DNA of 64,000 nt from Linnemannia schmuckeri (lineage: Eukaryota > Mortierellomycota > Mortierellomycetes > Mortierellales > Mortierellaceae): NCBI GenBank assembly GCA_029449235.1, contig JANATG010000023.1, positions 83,611 through 147,610 of the forward strand, given 5' to 3'. Of the stretch, positions 56,711 to 64,000 are shown in pieces (position 1 is the stretch's first letter; every line of letters starts with the position of its first letter). The translations under genes and the position numbers were made by a program. The notes under the pieces were generated by a model. It was not told where the DNA came from. It saw only the letters and a program-made list of their open reading frames with translations, and made no database searches.

Positions 56711-56836
56711 TTCCATCACCCTTCTTGCCTGTTCCATCACCCTTCTTGCCTGTTCCATCACCCTTCTTGCCTGTTCCATCACCCTTCTTACCTATTTCGT
56801 TACCCTTTTTACCTGTTCCATCAACCCGCTTGTCAG
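56711..56836 (+). repeat. 21-bp minisatellite, six units
   Basis: Unit TTCCATCACCCTTCTTGCCTG is repeated six times without gaps. Units 1-3 are identical and units 4-6 diverge progressively. The period keeps frame and would encode SITLLAC repeats, but no gene is evident. It lies immediately upstream of the partial gene copy at 56861. Confidence 0.9.
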
Positions 56837-56860
56837 TTACCTCATTTTTTTTAAATTGAG

Positions 56861-57157
56861 ATGGAGAAAACTAGGAAGTTGCTGAAAGAAGTGTTGGGGG
56901 TTGATGAGCTGTCAAACGCGGTCGGATATAATGATGGGGAGGGAGGAGCAGGAACACGTTACCTCATGCCATCAGATACTCCGGAAGCTTTAACTTTCAG
57001 AAAGCTGCTGACAGCACATGAACAAGAAGCTTTTGCCAAGGAAAACTACAGCTACGCCCTCACATATGACGGTGACAAGAATCTCACGTCAGTTCAGAAA
57101 GGTCCAATGTGGGATAAGAACCAGCATGCGATGGCCAACAAGACCGCCACCAACTAG
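56861..57157 (+). pseudogene. Partial copy of the Cys-rich secreted gene (C-terminal domain only)
   Basis: 98-codon ORF starting MEKTRKLLKEVLGVDEL, ending TAG 57155-57157. It matches the downstream part of the 54557-55268 gene almost base for base, including the segment after the G run, here with five G. The signal peptide and Cys-rich domain are missing; the sequence upstream of the ATG is the unrelated 21-bp minisatellite. It is in inverted orientation relative to the parent. The tail differs (ends MANKTATN instead of the Thr/Ser-rich tail). Probably non-functional or intracellular. Confidence 0.7.
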
Positions 57158-57486
57158 GCCGCTGCGATCTATTGCTCGACCAACGTTATTTGGGATGTGT
57201 GTATGTAGACAACCTGATCCAATAAAAATATGATACTACCCGCGTTTTCATAGTGGTCAGCGAGGAGATCATGACAATGCAATACCCCCCCCCCAAGCGT
57301 TCTCGTCGCTCGCTCCGCTCGCTCCTCACTCATTGCCCTTCGTCTAGATGATTGTGCGCCTTTGTCCACACCTCTCACTTATTAATACATTACCCCCCCC
57401 TTATTATTATTTTTTTATTATTTATTTTTACCCCACCTCCCCCCACCGCCACCACCACCCCTTATTATTATTATTATTTTATAATT
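57158..57486. other. Noncoding stretch with C-rich and TTA microsatellites
   Basis: No gene. It contains poly-C runs (57285-57294, 57391-57398), CACCAC and TTATTATTA tracts, and AATAAAAATA near 57221, which is a likely polyadenylation signal of the preceding copy. Confidence 0.5.
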
Positions 57487-57690
57487 GTAACTTTTCTGTC
57501 ACCAACTTCATGGACAATTGTCAGAATAGCGAAAAGGGAAGTCCAATTCTCACAGAGTGTGACAGCAGCGAGAATGCAGAGAGCTAAAGTAAAAAAAAAC
57601 CACCAAAATTACGCTCGGCTCTTAAGGTTACGCCAATGCAGCCACAATGAGCCACCAAATAGCCACTCTTTCAGTTAAATGCCGTGAAAG
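57487..57690 (+). repeat. Dispersed promoter-like repeat, copy 3
   Basis: Upstream module (TTTTCTGTCACCAACTTCATGG ... CACAGAGTGTGACAGCAGCG, 57487-57570) plus core (57598-57690, CCACCAAAATTACGCTCGGC to TTCAGTTAAATGCCGTGAAAG). It shares both modules and their order with copy 1. The preceding C-rich/TTATTA tract also resembles the 50100-50200 tract before copy 1. Confidence 0.75.
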
Positions 57691-57840
57691 ATAATAATAA
57701 GAGAATCTGATGCTGATTGCATTCTTTGTGTCACAATTGTCAGAACGAAAAAAAGCAAGCGAGTAAGTAAAGGAGTGAATGGCCATCAAGCAACAGGTGG
57801 CAAAATCATGGTGCTAACGGTTCTCATGAACGTAAGAGTG

Positions 57841-57932
57841 CCACCAAAATTGCGCCTAGCTCTTAAGGTTACACCAAGTGCAGCCACAATGAGCCGCAAG
57901 GTAGTTATTATTTCAGTTAAATACCAGAAAAG
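57841..57932 (+). repeat. Dispersed promoter-like repeat, copy 4
   Basis: A more diverged core: CCACCAAAATTGCGCCTAGC through ACAATGAGCCGCAAGGTAG and TTTCAGTTAAATACCAGAAAAG. It is only about 150 bp from copy 3, in the same orientation. Confidence 0.7.
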
Positions 57933-57948
57933 ATCGACAGACGTTTTA

Positions 57949-58206
57949 TTACGAAGCCGTTTTTAGCGTACACAGTGGGTGACGATGGGTTCTGACACCA
58001 ACTTTGTTGGAAGAGTAGGGTTTCGGCGAAGAAGGTTCTCCCGCTTTGTTGGGAATAACGGGCGCTCCAAGTCCAACTTTGATTTCTCTGGGCAATTCAA
58101 AGTGGCTTAGAGCGTCGCCTGTTTCGAACATCACGTGGCCTTCCTGAGCCTGGCCCTCGAGAACGAAAGCAAAGTGGTCAGAATTTTTTCTGAAAGGGAG
58201 GTACAA
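57949..58206 (-). other. Short coding-like ORF fragment
   Basis: 85 codons on the minus strand (FAFVLEGQAQEGHVMFETGD, ALSHFELPREIKVGLGAP) with protein-like composition. No family recognised and no clear start context; possibly one exon of a degraded gene. Confidence 0.2.
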
Positions 58207-58298
58207 ACGAAAGGAGTCACGTGAGCAGGAAATGCTGGCTGTAGTGAAGTTTCCTGTTCAATCTAATTCAACTTTTTAACATCCCTTCATCTTCCTCA

Positions 58299-58643
58299 AT
58301 GTTAATTAAGCAAATCGTCGTCTTACTATCACTTGCCTTGTTTGCCGTTCTTACTCTGGCGGAGGCCTGGGACTATGACGCAGCTCTTGCAGAACTTCGT
58401 GCTGTATGGGAGGGGAAAAAGGTCTCCTATGACTATTATGGTAGACCCATTGACCCTGCAACTGAATGTGATGGCAAACCTTGTAACTATCCTGAGCTCG
58501 TCCAACATGATCTAACTGAGAAGCTCGATGGACTCACCGAGGACTCACCTGAGGTGGAATGGGACGAAGAGAGGGATGCCGAAATATTGCGCGCTATGGC
58601 TGAGGAAAATAAGGATACGGAAGGTTGGTGCATTGTAGGGTAG
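58299..58643 (+). CDS. Small secreted protein equal to the metalloprotease pro-region start
   Basis: 114-aa ORF. A signal peptide covers about 1-23 (LLSLALFAVLTLAEA). Residues 24-71 (WDYDAALAELRAVWEGKKV ... ECDGKPCNYPELVQHD) are identical to the start of the metalloprotease at 59270-61572; only a few signal-peptide residues differ. After residue 71 it has its own very acidic tail (EVEWDEERDAEILRAM) ending GWCIVG, with one extra Cys. About 150 bp match the other gene base for base, so the duplication is recent or kept alike by gene conversion. In the protease this part lies before a dibasic KR site and so probably belongs to the propeptide. A free-standing copy could act as an inhibitor, chaperone or decoy; this is inference. 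Confidence 0.7.
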   Translation: MLIKQIVVLLSLALFAVLTLAEAWDYDAALAELRAVWEGKKVSYDYYGRPIDPATECDGKPCNYPELVQHDLTEKLDGLTEDSPEVEWDEERDAEILRAMAEENKDTEGWCIVG

Positions 58644-59269
58644 GAGCGATGGAACCGTAGAGCTAAGCAGTTTGACCAGAACAACAAACAAGGCCTTTTT
58701 CTTTCCTTTCAAGTCATTCCTATGTAGTAATTATAAACGGTGTTTTTCTTAGTAATGGTCTTGTCAATATCTTTTGTGCTCTTTGATTCTATCAGCTTGG
58801 ACTTGTTCATTATTGCATCGTAATGAACTTATCAAAGTGATAGCATCGAGGATTGTGATTATGAGATTAGTGATTACGAACTACAAAGTTAATCTAAACG
58901 AACTATCACTCTTAAAAGATTTATCCATAACTCAATGCAAATCTGTGCCTTTGTCTTTTTCGGCGAGGACTTGTCCAACGTCTAATGAACATAGTAGGAG
59001 ATGGCAAAGGTCGTGACATCAGGTAGTTTCCTTCATCGCAATGTTATGCGTACTAGGTGAGGCATCAAAGGCCTGTGACTGAGTGATGTGGTAGGAAAAG
59101 AGTGCTCGAAGATCAGAGTAATAGTCCACGGTTAGGCAAGATTACTACTTCTACGTCTGTTGATTGTTAGTATGTAGCAATGCCGAAGAAAAAATAAAAT
59201 ACATTTGAGGCTATGAGCTGAATGTGTAATTGTTGCAAAAGAGTATGAGTTTATTGCACAGCTCCATTA
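58644..59269. other. Intergenic region between convergent duplicated genes
   Basis: About 625 bp, AT-rich, no gene seen. It contains AATAAAATAC (about 59194-59203) and the 3' ends of both genes. Confidence 0.4.
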
Positions 59270-61572
59270 TTAACGGCCATCAACGTCCCACTTCTCCGAC
59301 CACACGTCGAAGCACTCGTAGACTTGAATCTGGTTGCCTTCCTGCAGTTGCTGACCCCTATTGTCTAAGCACTTGCCTGTATGACGATGCCTGATGGTTC
59401 CATCACCATTGACCTGCCATATGGTTAGGGGGTCTCCACAAGCGTGGGTCGTATAAACTACGCTCTCGTTTTCAGAACCCTGAACATATATACATTGATT
59501 TGTATACTTGTTGCGGATGGTGCCATCTGTAAAAACGTTCCATCGCTGTCCTTGTTTGCCATTCTTCCATGCGCTGAGTTTTGTTGGCCATCCACTCTTG
59601 TTCTCCCCAGCATCCAGAACAAAATTTGATGACCCACCCCATAGGGCCCTTGCCCCGATAATCACATCGGTATGGGCAAAACTGGGAAAAGTACCCCAGG
59701 CGGAGCGGCCAATCAGATCGCTTATAAACATGTGACCGTCGCGGAATTGCCAAAATTCGGCATTGATCCTGAATCTATCGGGAGATCCATCGTACGTGGC
59801 AGAAGACCAAATGGCCTTGCCTGTGACATCGTAGAGAACAAGATTGCCATCTCCCTGAAATGCCATGTCGTAGTCGCCTTTGGTGCCAAGACCTTGAGAA
59901 CCTGTTGGAGAATATTACCGGGGGTAGTGATAGGAAAGGGTAATATTCGTAGTCAGAAAAAAAAATATCGAAACAATGAGAGTGGACTGTCTAATTAAGG
60001 GAAGAGGAGTGCATTTGTGCTCTTGGACTACAGTAATACACATGATTATAGCTCACCTGTTGACCAAACGGCTTGACCGGTCTTGATGTTGTATGACACA
60101 AAGTTTCCATCGCTCTGCAGGGCATAAAAGAAGTTGGGATCGGATGGCACACGTACCGCCAAACACTGGCTAATAACCATTCCACGGCGAAAAGCACCAT
60201 AACCACCGTTGTCTTCCGGAGTGATAATGAAGTACTTTGAGATATCGGGGCCTAAGCAGTCTGGATTATGTATGTCCACCAAGAGCTCGTCGTGGCGGAG
60301 CTGTTTATACGGCGGGGCGCCTCTTGGTAACACAACAAGCTTTAGGTCTACAACATCCTTCGTCATCGGCTTGCACTTGACTGGTTTTCCACCGGATACT
60401 CCGCACATTAGCGGCGTTTTGAATCCACTGGCATAGAATTCCATGGCACGACAGTCCATTTTGGTGATAGAATTGCTTTCCCTGTAACGCCAACGCATGA
60501 TAGACTTGTCATCACGTTCCGAAGTGATCCACAAGGGGCCGTCTCCCTTGTCTTCATGTGCAAGTCCAATTAGATGTCCAATCTCATGAGCCAAAGTCAA
60601 AATTTGCCCTTTTTCCGACTTGGCAAGAAATAGCTTGAGGTTCACCAAAACGGTTTTTCTATGACCGTACATGTTTGGGAAAAAGGCGCAGGCAATTGCT
60701 CCATTCATACCGCATACAGGTCCATCTACAAAATAGAACCATAAATTCGCCACGGGCTCTTTGTTTCCTTTGTCTTCGGAACGTTGAATATCCCAATTAT
60801 CAAAAAAAGTAGCGCCATCTGGTTTACACGATGTTTTCCACAAATTAAAGCCCTTCCTGATGAGACCCATGTATTCCCCGACCTGAGGTAAGTAGTTGTC
60901 ATCTGCCCAGACGCCATAGGTAATCTTTTTGTTGCTTGGCCAGACTGATAGCATTTTCGCACCATCGAGCGCCCACCGAGATCGTTTCTGGAGATTGCCA
61001 ACGGTTTTAGCAGGCTTGTGCATAGATCCTTCTGAACCCGAGATTAGATCAGGGTCTTCGATGGATTTGGGAATATATCGCTTGGAGACCGAGGATAAAT
61101 GTGGGGTTTGGATGGGATGGAGTAGATATCCTTTGGAAGCCGAGGGCAGGTAGGATGTTTGGGTAGGCATGGATCCATTCCTAGCTAGTATGGATGGAGG
61201 AGCCAATACGGGTGGAGCTGGTTTGACCGGCTCCTTAACGGATCCATTCGAACGCCTGGGTCCGGACTCAGGTACCAAGGTGGCATTTTCGGGCAAATGG
61301 TTGCAGATGACTTGATCACTCCCAGAGGGCATGCAAAACGGTCCACTTATGTCAGCTTCATCATGTTGGACGAGCTCAGGATAGTTACAAGGTTTGCCAT
61401 CACATTCAGTTGCAGGGTCAATGGGTCTACCATAATAGTCATAGGAGACCTTTTTCCCCTCCCATACAGCACGAAGTTCTGCAAGAGCTGCGTCATAGTC
61501 CCAGGCCTCCGCCAGAGTAAAAACGGCAAACAAGGCCAGTGAGAGTAAGATGATGATTTGCTTGTGTATCAT
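59270..61572 (-). CDS. Secreted metzincin metalloprotease with bulb-lectin and ricin-B-type lectin domains
   Basis: Exons 61572-60057 and 59901-59270 encode 715 aa. A 5'-UTR intron (61659-61578, GTAAGT...TTGCAG) ends just before the ATG. A signal peptide (1-23) is followed by a pro-region with a low-complexity Pro/Ser linker and dibasic sites, the last being LQKR-S at 196-197. The catalytic domain (about 200-400) carries HEIGHLIGLAHE (His329, Glu330, His333, His339) and Met-turn SIMRW (Met359), so it is a metzincin close to matrixin/astacin types. Residues about 465-585 form a bulb-type mannose-lectin domain (YALQSDGNFVSYN, FQGDGNLVLYD). Residues about 590-715 form a beta-trefoil with QxW-like repeats (RWNVFTDGTIRN, IWQVNGDGTIRHRHTGKCLD, KWDVDG). 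It probably digests glycoproteins or cell-wall protein outside the cell, held there by the lectins. Confidence 0.85.
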
Positions 61573-61997
61573 CTACTCTGCAACAATTAGGGCATTCACA
61601 CAGTTAAAAACTTGAAAAAGCAAATCAAATCGTAAACTTGTCTGAGAATAAAGACTTACCTAGCGTAAAGGTTTCGACCGGATAAATATTGATGATGGCT
61701 TTATCGTAGATAGTATCCAGAAGGTACAGGCGTGAGGAAGAGAAGGAAAGAGTAGTAAACGACAGCAAATGGAGAAAGAAGAGTAGAGAAGAGATAGGAA
61801 AGTGAAGAAGTGAAAGGAACTAGGATAGCGGTGAAAAGGCAGAATTATGTCTTCAGATTCTGGTTTAAATAGCATTTCCAAGATTGAGGAATCAACACAC
61901 GTTTCAAGTCCCGATCAGTGGACAGACTCTCAATGTTCAGTAAAAGGTTTTCTGGAGTTCTATCAACATGTGATATGCTGTTTCGTTTTTGAGTACA

Positions 61998-62789
61998 ATG
62001 TTATTTCTTTTCCATATGAGACTTACTGGAAAGGTAGCGAAACAAAAGCCTCAACCTAAGTTCGCGAGTGCACAAAAACGACAAAAAGTGAACGCAAACG
62101 CCAAAGTTTGTACGATAATTAAATATATTAAAGCCCACAATGTAGCTCAAAGACTCGACTGCTATCTGGACCCAAGATGTTCTATCACAAAGGTCGCTGC
62201 TCTGTCGCAAGGTCGAGGAGGGTACAGAGCCTGGGTACAGAGCCTGGGTACAGAGCCTGGATACAGAGCCTGGATACAGAGCCTTTGTGGTTTCTCTTCA
62301 GCGACAGATGTACACTTACCTGTCATCGGTAGAACCTTAATTATCAGCTGGCCGGGGTGGAATGTGAGCACAAATATTTTTTTTCAAAGAAATTCTATTT
62401 GCGCTACTCCAAGTGGTCGGATGCTGCATTTATTTGATCAAATGATTGTACTCACCTACAACATTTTGACTTGCCTTACTACCTTTGTCCTTACCCGCCA
62501 TTCCTTGCCTGATGATTTTTTATTGAATTTAAGTTCTTTGACATTGACTGACCGGACTACAAATAGACACTTCCTGGGGAAGTCAATAAAGAAAAACCAA
62601 ATGAAAATTGGATTACAGAGAGGAGCTCTGGATAAAGGAAAAAGACAGTTGTCAGACAGGATGGAATTGACTAGAATCCCAGGTTTTTCGATTTCATGGG
62701 AGCATGAGCAAAGGCGTTGTGAGAGCATTGTACTTCAAGAGAGGAAAACCCACTTCATGTCTACCGTGAATATCTTTATTTTTCAGTAA
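61998..62789 (+). other. Long ORF of unclear status spanning a tandem repeat
   Basis: 263 codons open from ATG 61998 in AT-rich sequence, including the 13-bp repeat at 62222. Composition shifts along its length and no domain, signal or family is recognised. The 13-bp period does not keep frame, so the repeat reads in three registers. Such a long ORF is notable but probably accidental. Confidence 0.2.
62222..62284 (+). repeat. 13-bp tandem repeat, five units
   Basis: Unit GTACAGAGCCTGG three times, then ATACAGAGCCTGG, then a partial fifth copy. A short, recent tandem expansion. Confidence 0.9.
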
Positions 62790-63392
62790 ATTCAAAGACA
62801 AAAGAAAAAAAGTGCAGTTCGTAGAGCCTCGCCATCGGCCTAAGAACATTGCGAGGCAAGAAAAGCTATACTAGGGGATGGGAGGGGCGGGAGATAAAGT
62901 GGGCTTCCCATCTCGTACAATATTTATGAACCGTCGGACAAGTCCTCGGCGAAGAGAGACAAAGGCGTTTTGAGAGCAAAGGCGCTGTGAGAACAGTTAT
63001 CGATTTACTAACAATTCCAAAGTCTCTATCTTTCTTTCGCTGGTACTTTAACTTGATGCTCGTCGTAATTTGCCCACAGTGTTATTTTACACGTGAAGTT
63101 CTTCTTGTTTATCTCGAGTAAGTTTTATGCGAGTTAGAGAATATGAGAAGCTCCCCTCTGTTCCTCTGTTCTTGTTCCTCAGTCTGCAAGCGATCATCTC
63201 ATCCTTTGCTCCTATTCCTGCTCCCTGCTTTCTAACTTACTCTCTTTCTTTCTCCCTTTCTATCTTTTCCTGTGTGACCCTCGCAAAAACCAAAATGTCG
63301 TCCATGATGACTGAGTGAGAGATGTGTCGAAATGCTTGAATTAGCTGCTGGAGTGTTGAATGGAAGAAGGAGCAGAAAGGATGAAAATCGTT
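62790..63392. other. Intergenic stretch
   Basis: About 600 bp with no supportable gene. C/T-rich patch at 63160-63290. Confidence 0.35.
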
Positions 63393-63509
63393 GCAGCCAC
63401 AATGAGCCACCAAGTAGCCACTCTTTCATTTAAATACCGTAAAAGGTCTTTCTTCTCTCGGTTAAATACCATGCTTTTCTCTGGTTTCCCGATATCTCCG
63501 TTCTCCAAC
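63393..63509 (+). repeat. Dispersed promoter-like repeat, copy 5, at a gene promoter
   Basis: GCAGCCACAATGAGCCACC through TTTAAATACCG, the pyrimidine run and GGTTTCCCGATATCTCCG. It matches the downstream part of copy 1. Here it sits directly before the start of the membrane-protein gene (ATG 63519). TTTAAATA (63429-63436) lies about 85 nt before that ATG, as a TATA element would. Confidence 0.75.
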
Positions 63510-63518
63510 AAGTCCAAA

Positions 63519-63941
63519 ATGTCCGAAAAGGAGAGACCCTTCTACCCCATGGTAACTGAGGAGTCCGTGGCTGATCGCCGTTCAAGTTTTAGCGGCCTTG
63601 AAAGATGTCTTCGTATCATGGGTATATTCGTAGCGCTACTGCTGCCTTGGGCAGTCGTATGTCTCGCCATTTATGCTGGCATTGCGTCATTTAAAATGAC
63701 TGGATACGGCAGTTGTCCATCAGAGTTTGACACAGTCAATGCTGGACATTGCGCCAAGCGCTGGTCATTGTCTTTGAAAGGTCCTCTCGTGGAATGCGAT
63801 GCCACATCAGAGTTCAATGTCCCATACTGGTACAGATCCTATCATCTTTGCACTACTAAAGAGGTCAACATAATTACAACACTGTCAGTTGTCTCTGCGA
63901 TACTATTATTTTCTATTGCTTTGTATGGGTCAAAAAAGTGA
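63519..63941 (+). CDS. Small two-span membrane protein
   Basis: 140 aa from ATG 63519 (MSEKERPFYP). The open frame extends upstream through the repeat, but this ATG lies just after the promoter-like repeat and gives a typical cytosolic N-terminus. Membrane segments are about 32-58 (IMGIFVALLLPWAVVCLAIY) and 117-136 (IITTLSVVSAILLFSIALYG), with a short cytosolic KK end. The loop between them has Cys66, Cys78, Cys93 and Cys111, probably two disulfides on the outer or lumenal side. The dibasic C-terminus could be an ER-retrieval signal (GSKK). No family recognised. Single exon. Confidence 0.55.
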   Translation: MSEKERPFYPMVTEESVADRRSSFSGLERCLRIMGIFVALLLPWAVVCLAIYAGIASFKMTGYGSCPSEFDTVNAGHCAKRWSLSLKGPLVECDATSEFNVPYWYRSYHLCTTKEVNIITTLSVVSAILLFSIALYGSKK

Positions 63942-64000
63942 TCAGACCAATTGCACCTAATTACACCCTTTCCATTGATCGCTTAATAAATTCCTACCCA

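Noticed and set aside
1..64000. CRISPR arrays, bacterial operons, rRNA genes
   Set aside because: No regularly spaced direct repeats with unique spacers, no Shine-Dalgarno-linked gene runs, no rRNA sequence; the 13-, 21- and 36-bp repeats are contiguous or only duplicated.

Overview
This is a 64-kb piece of a fungal nuclear genome. Genes carry short spliceosomal introns (GT..AG, often GTAAGT donors and CTAAC-type branch sites), promoters are pyrimidine-rich, proteins are rich in polyQ and Ser/Thr, and there is an intron-less eukaryotic tRNA-Asp. The gene set points to an early-diverging fungus, probably Mortierellomycota (Mortierella/Linnemannia/Podila type). It includes an MCM9 orthologue, a family mostly lost from Dikarya, as well as F-box relics, a Fanzor-like relic and secreted lectin-proteases. 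The lineage is an inference, not a measurement.

Region 1 (0-21.5 kb) is a gene-dense core. It holds a Zn2Cys6 transcription factor (-), divergent from an ArsB/citrate-type membrane transporter (+). Next come the PP2A regulatory B subunit (Cdc55/PR55, +) with a 1.8-kb first intron and a probable 3-nt micro-exon, then MCM9 (+). Convergent with MCM9 is an OB-fold/zinc-ribbon protein that looks like shieldin subunit 2 (-). MCM9 and shieldin both belong to double-strand-break repair, so the pair is of interest. A tRNA-Asp(GTC) follows.

Region 2 (21.6-24 kb) is retroelement debris: two copies of one LINE 3' end, one with a clean target-site duplication and one with RNase H and a zinc-knuckle tail.

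Region 3 (24.6-46 kb) returns to core genes. These are metaxin (mitochondrial outer-membrane import), a 1474-aa protein of unknown function with LRR-like segments, a BTB/POZ protein split by a low-complexity insert, a nearly 5-kb gene-free stretch, a secreted pepsin-like aspartic protease, and a GPI-phospholipase-D-like protein with FG-GAP repeats.

Region 4 (46-64 kb) is an accessory compartment that looks AT-richer. It contains a decayed Fanzor/TnpB-like nuclease, F-box gene relics, a small C2H2 protein, and a dispersed promoter-like repeat with five copies. It also has a two-exon protein with a 'DEPY' beta-domain, a secreted Cys-rich gene broken by a G-run indel with a partial copy 1.6 kb away, a 90-bp hAT-type MITE with 8-bp target duplication, minisatellites, and a secreted metzincin protease carrying two lectin domains. 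The first 71 residues of that protease are duplicated as a separate small secreted gene in inverted orientation.

Exon coordinates were derived by hand from splice signals and frame continuity. All spliced totals given are multiples of three. No database search was possible.
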